From contig JAKNDB010000085.1 in assembly GCA_024305405.1 (NCBI GenBank), positions 620,001 to 684,000 of the forward strand: a DNA stretch of 64,000 nucleotides, in the 5' to 3' direction. The notes beneath the pieces are model-generated. The model searched no databases. It was not told the origin of the DNA and saw only the letters and a list, made by a program, of their open reading frames with translations. Positions 1-13,212 of the stretch are shown here, piece after piece (within the stretch, counting starts at the first letter, position 1; the number at the start of each line of letters is the position of its first letter). The translations under genes were made by a program, and so were the position numbers. The stretch is from Dirofilaria immitis (lineage: Eukaryota > Nematoda > Chromadorea > Rhabditida > Onchocercidae).

Positions 1-112
1 AACATGCAATCATAAAGTTTCCAAATTTTTTAGGCACAAAATAAGTACTTGATTTATATGTGATTTTATTCAAAAATTTTTAAAGAATAAGTATAAGAAA
101 ATCAAAATAAAC

Positions 113-3100
113 CTCGTTTATTTCTTGCCGTAAGCGTGAAATTTCGCCAAAATATTCTTTTTCTTTCGAAATGGTTTCATGTTCGATTGCATCAATGTGA
201 GAAGCCTGCAAAACAATTCGTCAAAAAACTCGATAAAATTATGAGACTCATTTTGTTATTCAGTATGCTATTGCATGCGTCCCAAGTATTATCTAGAGCA
301 GAATCTTAGTTATGATGATATATATACACATAAGGAAAATAACCATTATAAAATGCCACAACATCAAAAAGAGTTAGTATGAGAAATGATTGGTTTTGAT
401 TATCAAATATCCTAATAATCATGACGAATCACAATATTAATTGGAAATTCGACAATGGAAACTTACAAGATTGGCAAGTGCTGCTCGATACCTACGATTA
501 CTTGCTTTCAACTCTGCAACTTTCGCCAAATTCATTTTATCTTTATCGTCATTCTTTTCATTTTTATTGACCTGCTTAAATATATTATATAATTCAATTT
601 CTCTCTTATAATAAACAAAAACTTGCAACAGTTCACATTCAAATAAAAATTCAAATTAGTGATTAATGTTCGCGTTAGTAATATCAATCTATCTATTTAA
701 TCAGCGGAGAATGATAATATTTCTCTCAAGCTGTTCTCAGTCCAAATTAGTTCAAAACTATCTCAGTTCAAATTATATCACCAAAGAAACCGAATCTTAA
801 CTTCCCCGACCTTTATATTTTCCTTCTCCTGTAGCATATTTTCCACATCCTTCAACCATTTATGGAACTGATTAATGTCATGAACACTCGGTAGATGAGG
901 CAACGTTATATTCGATGGTACAATTTTACAAAGCGTCTTGAATACATCGCAGTAATACTGTTGAACGGCTTTCTCATGATTTTTCTGTAGAAAAAAGTAT
1001 TATTTCATTCAGCTCAAATATATGGCTTGATGGGATTAAAAATATCTGCAATTATGCAATACTTCAATTTTGAAATCTTATTTCTTTTTATTTTTTCTTC
1101 CACCAAAATCAATCATGTCTATTTCGTTCAAAATCCACCTTGACTTCCTCTAAATGCTTCTTGAAAATAGTTTCTTGCTGCTGCGAAATTTCTACAACTT
1201 TGTAATTTGCCTCACGTAATTGCTGCAAAAAAACAATTATATTATTTGAAGAGTGAAATTCCCGGATAAAAAATTTGAAAGGGTAAAAAATTTTCACTTG
1301 CCAGATGACACCATTTACGATATAAAAAGTAGTAGCTTTTTTCTTAGTTTTTTTTTCTATATCGAAGGAATACTTTTTATTGACATAACACCAGTATATA
1401 TATTATGTTATGCCAAAATATATTATGCCAAATGAAAGTGCAATCTCGATAAATCTACCTTCAGAAAAGAGAATTAAACAAGACTTAATTTGATATAATT
1501 TGAAAAATTATATTTCTTTTTGCATTTGCCTTCCTCATTCTATTTAAAAATATTTGTTTTAATTTGTTTCCATACATTTGCTAGTTTAACCATCATCAAT
1601 GATTCCTGTATCACATGAACTACAGGGAAACAAACTGCCAAAATTGGTTTTCGAAATGCATATAACAAAAGATATATGAAGAAAAATAAATTCGTATGTT
1701 CAATATGTCGCATCTCGATGTGATCAACAAAATTCAGTTAACTGACCTGGTTTTGGTTTTTCAACTCCTTGATTTTCAATTTAACATTATCGTTGCAAAT
1801 TACAACATCATCTTTTGATGCCGACTGGACTTTATATTCCATCATCTATAATAGAAACAAATTTTTAAGAAATGTGTTAGTCTGTATAAAAAAAACTTGT
1901 GTTTGTTTAACTAATGAAACTTTAAAAATCGACTTTTACAAAGCTTAATTTAAGCTATTGTACTAATTTATTTTGTTCAACATTTGTCATGAAAACACTT
2001 TTTATCTTTTTTCTTTCACTTATTCAAAAAGAAAATAAAGAAAAAAATTATATAATCTTAACAATGATTAAAGAAAACAAAACAGGATTATATAAAGACA
2101 ATTTATTATCTACCATTTTTCATTAAACTTCACATGCTGTGCTTCGTAATAAATACGTCAACTTCGATTTTAAAATAAAAAGTAGAAAAGTAATTAGATT
2201 TGATTTCCTCATAATAAATGAGTTTTAATAGTACTGCGTAATAGTTTTCTGTAGCATGGCAAATTCATGATTTCAAATAAAATTTAAAGAGAAAAAAAGG
2301 AAGAAGAGATAAGCATTATCTCTTCTTTCTTTCATTACGATTCCATTTAAACAAAGACCACTGAACTATATTATACAACTTATTACATATTTCAATAGCA
2401 AAACTTCTCATTTTCGACCGGCGAAGAATGATAAACTATGAACTATGCTAATATTTCATCAGCTCTACTAGAAGTCAAATTTTGGTGATTAAGAAAATTG
2501 TTTGGAGAAATACAAAAAAATTCTGCTGAAATGATCTACCTTATTGAAGTTTCGGTTTGCACATCATATAAATTTTTCTTCAGTGTCATTTATTTTTAAA
2601 CTTTATGCAGGTGTTCTGATCAAACCAGATTACTTCTCTAACTTTATTTTGATTCCAAAATATATATTTAATAACATCATCAAAGCACTTCTTGTTGCTC
2701 ACTTAAAGGTTCAGATGTGAATTCATAAAAACTTATAAAAGACTGAAATTACTTACTTTTTCATGCATGACCATATCATCACAAGAAGACACCATCGTTT
2801 CACTGCAAAATCATGTGTAATGTTTAAATGAAAATAGATCATATACGAATATTATTAACAAAAAAGAAAACAGAAAAATAAACCATTGGACTTCAATCCC
2901 ACTTTTACGAAATGAAATACTGATAATCTTGCTCTCATAACAAACTGAATCTGTTCAAAATAAATCCACTCTACCAAATTTCAGTATTTGAAGGAAAAAA
3001 ACTAATGTTATTAGTACATAAAATCTTTCAAAGAAATTATTCAGTCCACCAATTCAATGTAAAGATCCTTCAACTTATGGTAGTTACCAAAAGTAACTAA

Positions 3101-6100
3101 TTATACACTCCTCATCCTACTTTCATTAAATTGAATTACTAAGCACTTCAATGACTAGAGTCCACAAAATTTTCCTTGCTAACCTTTTCATTTCAATTTT
3201 TTTATAATTCGCAATTTCCTTTTCCAAAGAGACAATACGATTTAATTTTTTATTGTATTCGTTCTTAAATTCGTTCAGCTCTTTACGACATTGTGCAATT
3301 GCAGCTGCTTCTCTAGAAATGCTTAAAAAGATGGCAGTTGAGGTAATAGAAAAGCAATAATTTTCAATCTTTTGAGTTTTCATGATCGTAACTTTTAAAA
3401 TATTATATTTTTAATAACTGGATTCAGTGATTGGCAATAAGTTAAACAGATGGGAAAAATGACTTACTTGACAGACAACTGCTTAACATAATTTTCTTTC
3501 TCTGTCTGAATATATTCTAGCTCATTCTTCAACTTGGCAATATCCTGAATAAAAAAGATGTAAATATATATCGTTAACTTTATCCGCTTCCATCTCAACG
3601 GTTTTATTTCTCGAACTCTCTCCAAAGTTTTTTGCAATTTTCCTTCAGAGTATTTGCTTGCTATCGGTTTTGCGGTAGGATTTACCTTAGATGAAGTTTA
3701 TCGCCCTTTTTGTGCTGCAATTTCAATTTTAAGTGTTATGAAACCTAAAACGCTCCTAAATTTATTATTCGAAAAGTCTAACCTAATTTATTTTCTCTCA
3801 GCCCATCATAAACTCTGAAATTTAGGTCTAGTATCGAAAAAATCTATCCTTTATCGAGTTCAGAGTTTAAAAATTATATCGTGTTGAAGAGATGATATTG
3901 ATGTAACCGAAACTATATCTATTTTTTCATCGTACTTCCATAATGGAATCATGATATAATATCACAGATAAGAAAAAAAGATCATATTCAATTTAAGTCA
4001 AGGAACTTCAAATCGACGTAAGAAAAACCAACTTTATCATGGGCTTCCACAATATTAACAAGCTGCTTTCGATACTTTTCAACTTCTTGCGTCAATTCAT
4101 CGCAGTTTTTAACATTAGTTGTTCTTGCATTCTGCAGTGCTTCCAGCTGGTTACTTAACTACAATAAAGTCTTCAAATAATATATAACCAAGATATAAAA
4201 GTGTTGATAGAGATAGATTACAATTTCTAAATCCATTCATGACATCTACGGCACTAGATTACCAATTCCCTTACAAACCAAAATTTTACATTTGGCCTCA
4301 GAAAACTTTATGTAGAATGAACACAAATAGCAAAAATAAAACTAATCTTTTACCTCCGCATTTGCGGTTTCCATTTCGGCCAACTTTTACTGTAAGTAGC
4401 GCAATCATTTAAATACCTCACGCATTCTCGATTAGCATCCATAAGCTGTGCATTTAAAGTATGAATTTGCTCGCAATGCTAGAAAACATGAAAAATATCA
4501 CAAATATTCATTCAAATACATTTGATATAGCAAAATAGCCTTAATCTTTACTTAAAAAACCTAGCTTTTCTACCTTCTCGCACTTTTTAATAAATTAATA
4601 AGATTCTGAACTTTGCCATCTATTCAAAATTAATAAATTTTCATAAATCCCAAAAATTCCGAATTGTGAAATCAGTCGGAATGATAGAAACTGAATATTA
4701 CAATTCGGTAAAGGAGAGAAAATTAATTTCCTAAAAGATTGGTAACGAAGAACAAATTTTCGATCCAAGTAAATATAGTATCATAAAAAAGATAAGAAAT
4801 TCACTTTTTCTCGTTCGTAAACCACTGTTTCGGCATTTCCTCTATGTTGTAACATTTCGTCCTGAATCTCGGAAGTCATCACACTTAACTCTTCCGCCAC
4901 TTTCATTGTATCTTTTAATTTCATTTCAAGAGTATCACGTTCTGCCTTCTGAAATAAGAGAGGCTAAAATATTTTCGTTTGAATTATTGTTACTATCATC
5001 ATCAGAAGACAATAAGTTCGACATAAAAATCATCTTGGGCATGTTAAGAAATTTACATGTAAAGTTTTCCGCAATCTTCAATTCCAAAATTCAAAGGTTA
5101 GTCTTTGAGACAAGCATATAACCGCCGACAGAATCAATCGAGGAAATGTATGAAAATAAAAGAAAAAAAGAAAAAGAAAAATGTCGTAATTCATTCATTC
5201 TTACAGTTCATTTCATCTCACTATTTACTTTTTGGAATCTTTTCAACCATTTTCGGCAACAGTATAATTTTATAACAATCTAAATAGCCCTACCGCATTG
5301 TCTTCCACATTTTGTAAGCGTTTCTCGAGTAAAGTATTTGTTTTGTTCAAATGTTTGATTTGGCAATCTTGATTCTATAAAGAAAAGGAAAAACATTATT
5401 TGCAAACAATATAAGCAAAAATATGGAAAACTTAACCAATAAAAAGATTATTCCAAAAAATCCAAATCGTGAAAGGCATTATATCTTCGATAATCTCTGC
5501 TGAATGTTAAAAACTATGATCAGAATCCCACTAAAAGAAAAATCTTAATAGAACTGTGAGAGAACTATTGTGCTTTTCCAGGATTTAAGAGAATCCCTTC
5601 TTGATATATCTCGAAACAAGGAAATTAATCAAATCGAAACAAATAGTGAGAGGATGAATTTGGATCGATCGTCATTCCATTTCATTATATTTCAATGTCT
5701 ATCCTCATCTAGATAAATAAAACATCTTCATGATACATATATTAAATCACACCTGTAATTCATTCCTTATTTGTTGTATTGTTTGTATACGCTGATTTAA
5801 TTCCATTTCCTGCTGCGAGCAACGATTTTTACTAGACGTTAATTCCTAAAACAAGGATAAAAACTCATTCTATCATTTAATCTTCTAGTTAAAATATATA
5901 ATATATTAAACAACAATTTGCAAAACGAAAGACACTTAATCTTTTAAAAATTAAGATATTATAAGTTTTGCACATTACTATCCAACTAAGTGTATATCAT
6001 TTGTCTATCCTAGAAAAAAGTTACGTATTTTTATCTTCAATTAATATCTATCGCTCAATTCACTCATATAATTTCATGACTCAATTTTTTTTGATTGATG

Positions 6101-9100
6101 AGGCTCATTCACAATCCAGTTCAACCAAATAAACAATGGATAAAGAAGTCGTTAAATAGTAAGTATAACCAGAATTTATACAAAATTAAAATATACAGCT
6201 TTCAGTCGATCAATCTGTTGCTGATAGGATTTGATATCAATAGGTGGCGGCGTAGAGTGAATGACAGATTGCGCCTTTTTCAGTTCTTCCTTCATTGCAC
6301 CAAATTCTCCTTGCAACTGAGAGAAAAGAAAAACGGAATTTAGGAATCTTTTCTATTTATGTAAAATTCAAAACAATGAATTAAATACTTTCAGATTTCC
6401 AAATAAATTTCTTAAATTATTTAAAAATACACCCTAACTTTAAATTCTCATCTCTAATATTATCTGGAATCTTGAAATGCACACTGCATAATCCCATCAG
6501 AATTAAATTATTCATTATCAAATCATGAACAGTACTTCTTTGGCCTTGAAAAACTTGAGTAATATACTGTACTTGATCATATTTTCGCTGCAAATACGAC
6601 TTTTCTTGTGCGTTGCTACTCAGTTGAGAGCATACCGTTTGCTCAAATAATTTGCGCTTTCTCTTCTCTTCCGTTAACGTTTTCCTACAAAGGAAAGGTG
6701 GAATTTACTTTCATTCTCAGTCAATATCCAAGAAGAAGCAGTCAATGATTAGCTAGCTATTCGACGAATGGAATACTAAATGAATAAAAATAATTTTATG
6801 TTCAAATTTCTAATTAAAAATTCATTTGTTAAATGAGAAGTTAAAATCATGAACGACAACGTTACTATCTTCTATGGTTATATCAACTGGAAAATTCTTA
6901 CTCTAAGAGAACTTCTTACTTCATGTGATGATTTCATAGGAATAATATCACTTTATACTTACTTAAGTACAGCGATTTCTGAATCTTTTTGCTCAGCTGC
7001 GGTGAGTTTATCGGTACATTGCAAGACAAGACGATCCTTGTCAGCAATTTGTTTTCTCATCAAAGCAATTTCATCATCTAATTTAACTTTCTGAAACCCA
7101 AGACATCGAGAAACATAAATTTAATTATATTAATAATAATGACAATAAAATTCTAGTGTTCAATAACTTAAAAGTTTATTTGCTCAATAAAACTATTGAT
7201 AATTGTCTCATGCTAAACTAAACCACATTACTTTACATTTTAATAACCGATAACCGATATTATCACTGAAATTTATGGTACGTAAGTAAAAAAGACGCAA
7301 GCTAATCAGATACCTGCGTATTCACATTGTTTATATAATTCGTAAGGAACGTAATATACTCTGGCTCAAGTTCTGCAATAGCATTCAAACGTGTTTGAAA
7401 TTTGTTCGCATTGATATCATTTAATGGATTTGCTGGAAAAACAAATTCCAATATATTCCATTTTTATTTATCATAAAAAAGAAATTATGAAGAGGAAAGG
7501 ACTGCAGCAAGTTATATATAGTGAATTGCTATTTGATCTTTTTCAATAGTTAATGGTTAATAACATCACTACAATTAAACTTTCGTTTACCTTTCTTCGG
7601 TTTCGCTTTTTCTCTTCATTTTCGAAAAGAACTGTAACTTCCATAGCTGGAATAGTTTCTTTTGTCATTTTGATTTCCTCCTTTGGCATTTCATGAAAAT
7701 GTTCTTCATTTCGTCGAACACGATTCTTTTCTTCGCTTTCCGCTCGCCACCTTAAAATGCTTACATTTCGATTTCTGATACATAAAATTATGATGTTAAA
7801 TGAGAAAATTCTATCGCTAAAGGGATTTCTACTTTTGTTTTTTTGCAAAAACATGTTGTGAAACAAGCAGATCGATGGAAACTGATAAAAATTAATAGAT
7901 GATAGCTAATTTGGAAATCAATTCAATCATAAGATAAATTCTAACTCCGCAAAATCAGAATTGATGCAAACGCCAAAGAATTCTATCCAAGAATATAATA
8001 GTGTTAAATGGAGTCATACAATATCAATATTATAAAGTATTATGCGGGACTTGAATTTCCTAAATTTGAAAAATTAACCACCAATGTTCTTATTATCATC
8101 ATCAAAAATCTTTGTAACAGCTATCTCTTCTGGTTCAGCATCTATCTTTTGAGAGATATCCCGATGCCCTGATAATTCTTCCATACTTCTAGCAATCTTC
8201 TCATCTTTCGCTAATTCTGTGTATTGCTTGTTTTCTGAAAATAATTTTAAAAGTAAAAATTAAAAAGCAATATTTGAATAGTAACATTAAGATCTCTATC
8301 AGAGGATTTATTATTTCCAATATATAGTCGAATCATTTAAGCTAACAATTTGCAACCAACAACTGGACAAATGTATTTAGTAACTTATTCATAAAAACTG
8401 CATGATAATATGAAAATTATCAAATCAGTATGAAAGAAATAACAATTAAAATTTTTGTGTTATTAATAATTTCCACGAACAAAACAAATAAAAAAGTAAA
8501 AATAAACAGACCAGCCACCATCTGTCTGCCTTTCAATTTTTTACGATTCATCTTCGCATCATTTTCACCATCATTCATATTGTTCAACTCTTCGATTCCG
8601 GAATGACCATTAGTTGATAGTAGAACACCAAGTAAACTACCATTTGCAGATTTCTGGAAATAAAAACCACTAAATTTTTTTCCATTAAAATGTAAGAACA
8701 ATCACTTAACGAATGCGGTATTGCACTTATAAATTCAACATTAATGTATAAGCATCATTTTCTACACGCAAAAAATTTTGTTTCTTTTCAAATTTCGGTA
8801 TTATATATCAGCTTTCACAAATTATTAAGATATGATGCCAAATAAAATCTGGTGGAATGCAGTAATAGAACGAGCACATAACGAAATATTTTAAACAAGG
8901 AAAAGCTGATATCCTATAGCATAGCTACTATGCATATGATAATATATAAAATTACATCATATGTCGCTGAAATTACGAGAAAACTAGAAAATCAGAAATT
9001 CAATGCTTCTTATATATATACGAATAATCTATGATTGATTGTAATATAAAGCTTTATAATTCTGTAATCTTAATATGCATTATACAATCTGTAGCAACCT

Positions 9101-9623
9101 ATGAATTATTTTTAGCATGAATTGTGTGATACAGAAAAGTTACGGGATGAAATTTAAGATAACAAACGCTTCCAATCTTTAATTCATAAATCACCGCATA
9201 CTAACTGTTCCCACAATAAATCATTTGTAAATAAATTCATTTACTTAACTACTTACTTCAACTCGATTTTGCTTTTCTTCTGTTCCAAAATCTTTTTTTC
9301 TCACCGTTTTTCCTTTATTCTTGCTTTTTGTGCTTTTTGCCTTAGTTGCACGATCCTCCGTGAACAAGCGTAGAGCATTTTCACCATACGCCTAAGAGAA
9401 AAATTTAATAATAAACGAAGTTTATATCCTGAAAACTTATTCTCTCGTTTCAATTTAAAAAAAACACACACACACAAAAGACCCTTTTTCGATATATATC
9501 TTATGAATAAAGTCATACCTTTTCAAAATCGGTTTCCTTCGGATACATTTTAAAAACAATAATCGAAATTATAATAATCAAAACGGCAATTATTGCTACA
9601 AACCCGAAGGATGTTGGATCCAT
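113..9623 (-). CDS. Kinectin / ribosome-binding protein 1 (p180)-like ER membrane coiled-coil protein, C-terminus outside window
   Basis: About 22 exons: 9623-9519, 9391-9257, 8653-8512, 8234-8079, 7774-7591, 7432-7314, 7090-6963, 6684-6573 (or to 6555), 6316-6197, 5845-5753, 5374-5294, 4948-4805, 4478-4354, 4158-4033, 3544-3468, 3312-3184, 2802-2757, 1845-1747, 1222-1139, 984-811, 571-467, 205-113. The roughly 860 residues visible begin with an N-terminal membrane anchor (residues 8-24), then YPKETDFEKAY, which resembles the MKETxYxE segment after the anchor in vertebrate kinectin and p180. A Lys-rich stretch and long heptad coiled coil follow (for example EIALMRKQIADKDR). The p180 decapeptide repeats are absent, so kinectin is the closer match. 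Family members sit on the rough ER and bind kinesin or ribosomes; the same role here is inferred. The frame breaks at T4 4385-4388 and T5 7607-7611, and the exon 4/5 join is unresolved by one base. Confidence 0.75.
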
Positions 9624-9632
9624 CTCCTAAAA
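9624..9632 (-). promoter_or_regulatory. Candidate spliced-leader trans-splice acceptor of the kinectin-like gene
   Basis: On the minus strand CGTTTTAG ends three bases before the ATG at 9623. A nematode-type acceptor this close to a start codon, with no upstream coding exon evident, is typical of trans-spliced mRNAs. It also supports the choice of start. The spliced leader itself is not in this window. Confidence 0.5.
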
Positions 9633-11857
9633 CGATAATTTGCTAATTCTCAGTATCAAGATGCACGCTAAATTTGAATACAACCACTCTTTTATATTCA
9701 TTTATATTATATACAGAAAGAAAACGATCAACTGGTATACTATATTAAATATGTTTTATCTTGAAATTGAGGTAGATAAAAGCTTTATTTCTATATTTTT
9801 ATAGCAATATGTTGCTATAAAAAAATCTCAAAATCTTTCTAATCCTTCTCAAAACGCTAAATCTTCCTCATCAATTCCTAAGAACTAGAAAGTTAAGCTC
9901 TTAATTTTGATATTTCTTTTAAATAAACGAGAGAAATAGTTATATGGTAAAATAAACGTAGCGAATTTTTAAGCTTTTTTATGACAAATGTTTGCTATCA
10001 GGATTTTCGGTCTTCCAAAATTCTGGAAAATGAGAAATTTTGATCTCGGGTCTTATAAAAATCTTTCACTAGCATTTGAAATTGTTAAGATTCATACATA
10101 TCATAGGTAAAAGTTTTCAGTTAACTCCCACAATCCTAAGAGAAAGGATGTTGAATTGCCCACTCGATTGTTTCTTAGGAAAAGTAAGAAATGGATCAAC
10201 TATTGTCATTAACAACTATATCATATAAATAATTTACATATTCAAATTCAAAACTGAAATAAAAATGAAAGATAAATAAACTTATAAAAATTAATAAGCT
10301 CACAACTAAATTAGAAATTGTAAAATGCTAGAAAAAATATTGGGGAAAACAGGCAAAATTCGTGTAGATCAATATTTTGAGGCTAATGAGCTACTCATTA
10401 TCCTAAATTAATTTTGTTTGTAGTATACATCTGCATGAAAATTAATGTGTAATTTGGGAAGAGAACAAAAGAATGATTTGAAACGTTATTAAAATTTAAA
10501 AAGGAAAAGTCTAAAAATGAATTTTTTTCTTTAGAAATCTCAAAGTTTAAAACTTAGATTTGAATTTGAAAGAAAAATTCATTGAACAATTAAAATTTTA
10601 AAAATAATTATGGCATTTATTTGCTGGGTTAGAATTAATAATAAAATGAATGCTGTGACTTTTCTATAAGAAATCAATTTTTCGCAATATCATATTTTTA
10701 TAAAATACTTCAGATATTTCATTTTTTAAAAAAAAGGAAAAAAATAGATGTTTTTAATAATAGGCATCGGTAACTTTCAGTGCAAATAACAATATACATT
10801 GAAATTTATATATAATCATTGCAATATTCTGAAATATGAAATAAAGTTTAGCAATTTGACAATCGTCTATAACAACTCTAAATTATTTTGGCAATAATTT
10901 ATTTCACTTATAAAATTATTATTCGTCGAATTAATGATAGATTTTAAATAATTGATAAATATTGAAGATTATATTGTTGTTTAATCAGTTAGATCTTGCG
11001 GATATCAATGAAATGGTATAAATTCCAGTTATTTTCGCTATATTTTTAGCAGCAGATGATCTCTAATCATTTCATTATAAAATAATCAAAACTAAGCAAT
11101 GATACTCATAGAGAATTTGATGATTTACTTGATATGATTTAGATATGATAATGAGAATAATTATACAATCGTCTTGACTGACTGATTGATATGTTTGATA
11201 AGGAATTTCTCATTTATCAACAAAAGATATAAATTATCATTCATAATAGTGAATGATCGATCTGTGATTAAAAGATGACGATATGTTGATAAATGAGTAA
11301 AAAGGAAATACAGAGGAAAAAATGTAATGTGAAAATTTAATTCATATTTCGAAACGATTAAATTTCAAACCTCCAATTAAAACTTCCCTCCCAAGCGATC
11401 GCCCAATCAAAATGCGAAACCCAAAAATTAAAAAATTAGCTAATCAATCAGCGTTCAATGTTCGATGAATCCGAAAATGACCATATCGCTATTCATCTAA
11501 CTGTCTCTCTCTCTCTAGCAAATACAAGAAAACTTTTTCTTTTAGCTGTCTCAGACATTTTATTTCTATATTAAACATACTCAGAAATACCATAGAATAA
11601 GAGTTGACGGTTTTCCGAATGGCATACTGGTGATAATATTAATATTGTCGTAGATTATATTTGGTTTGTTGTAATGAATAATAACTGTGAATCGCGTGAA
11701 AAGTTAGGATTATTTTTACGTCAAAGTTTTACGTGAAATTAGGATTTGACGTTACCATTATCGCGTGGATGATTTGTTCGATTTAATTTTTATTATTCTC
11801 ATTCCTACTTCACAGCTAATAATTTAATGATAATGTAGGTAAACATAATTATCATAA
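9633..11857. other. Intergenic region between divergent genes
   Basis: This stretch separates the starts of the kinectin-like gene (-) and the LLPH-like gene (+), so it must hold both promoters. It is uniformly A+T-rich with short stop-broken frames and a (CT)6 run near 11505-11516. I see no further exon, RNA gene or repeat array. A TAG acceptor lies about 20 bases before the LLPH ATG. Confidence 0.6.
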
Positions 11858-13212
11858 ATGGCTAAGAGTATTCGATCGAAATCAAAACGACGGGTACGTG
11901 CTATCAAGCGTCAACGACTGGCGCCACGTATATTAAAGCGTTTGCAAGCAACTGTCTCAAATTTTGATTGTAACAAAATAAAAATGGAAATTGATGATGA
12001 TTCCAGTAATTTTTTTATCATTTATTTATTTTTTTCTTTGAACATTTTGTAGGTTGGTATAAATGTTATGTGGAAAAAATTGAGATTATACGTATCGCAG
12101 ATGATAAGATAACGTAAGTTTTAGCAGACAAATACTGAAGCGTGAAAATTAACTGAGATATGATGGTTGCTTCGGCTCATTTCAGGATTAAAATTGTGGG
12201 GGATTATTGGGAGAGCATACATACATATTAGAGATAATGGTTATGACCTCAAATAAATATTCCAGTACGGAAGAACCTGACATAGATTATTTGGCTTGCA
12301 ATAATATCATGATTACACTAGCACTATTGAGGAATAAAATCTAGTTAAGTTATAATGCAAATCGAGTTTCATCTTATATATTTTTATACCCAATATAAGG
12401 TTATGGTTTGCATATTTATTATATTTACCAGAATTGTTATTTCAGCATTTATAGCGAAAAAGAAGTTTAAATGTGAGAATTATAAAATGAATATTACCAT
12501 GTTTTTCTCTATTATTATTCGCTTATTGCAGATTTGGCAGTTGATTCTGATATGCAGCTTGTAAGGGTAAGCTATGTTTTCGGTATATAAAATTTATCGG
12601 TATGATTTTGCACTAAATTGTTGTCTTTACAAGAAGTGAAAAGTAATTGTCTCACCTTAAGAAAAAGGAGAACTCATTAAAATAGATTTGAACTAGGAAT
12701 ATATTAGGCGAATAGTTTCATAATTATGTGTTTATCAAATAGGTCAAATGACTTTTTGATCAATGTTAGGCATATAGAAGGAATCAGTTCATTGTTTTGT
12801 AGGTCAGGATATTTCAAATGTGTGATAAGAATGATTTTTTGTATCTTTGCAAACAGAAATTAGTATATTATTGTACTTGGACCGTTTGATCATTTGTTCC
12901 AGTTCTTTTCCATTCATCATTTATTCTTCAAAATCATTTGGGAGAAGTGGATGGTAGAAGCGAGGGAGAATTACTAGTTTTCATTTTTTCCTTCTTCTAT
13001 GTTTCTTGATGAAAAAGAAAAAATAAAAAAGTGGAAATTATTTCTGGAAATTTCAGATGGAAACAAGTAATGAGAATTTAAATTTGAAAACAATGACAAA
13101 ACCAGATGGTTCGTATCCGGTATGGTTGAGCCAACGGAAGAGAAAGAAGATGAAACATAAAAAGAAAATTAAGCATAATGCGAAAAAGAAGAAAACTCGA
13201 AGAAATCGCTAA
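11858..13212 (+). CDS. llph: LLP homolog (LLPH)-type small basic nuclear/nucleolar protein
   Basis: Three exons, 11858-12005, 12532-12566 and 13057-13212, join in phase to 112 residues. The N-terminus MAKSIRSKSKRRVRAIKRQR matches the start of vertebrate LLPH (MAKSLRSKWKRKMRAEKRK). The C-terminal block DGSYPVWLSQRKRKKMK matches LLPH's GQYPIWMNQRQRKRLK and is followed by a Lys/Arg tail. Human LLPH is 129 residues, so the length fits. The middle is acidic (MEIDDDS). The family is nucleolar and linked to early ribosome biogenesis and, in molluscs and mammals, to neuronal gene expression; the worm role is inferred. Donors (GTAATT, GTAAGC) and acceptors (TTGCAG, TTTCAG) are clean, and this gene shows no homopolymer break. 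Confidence 0.9.
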
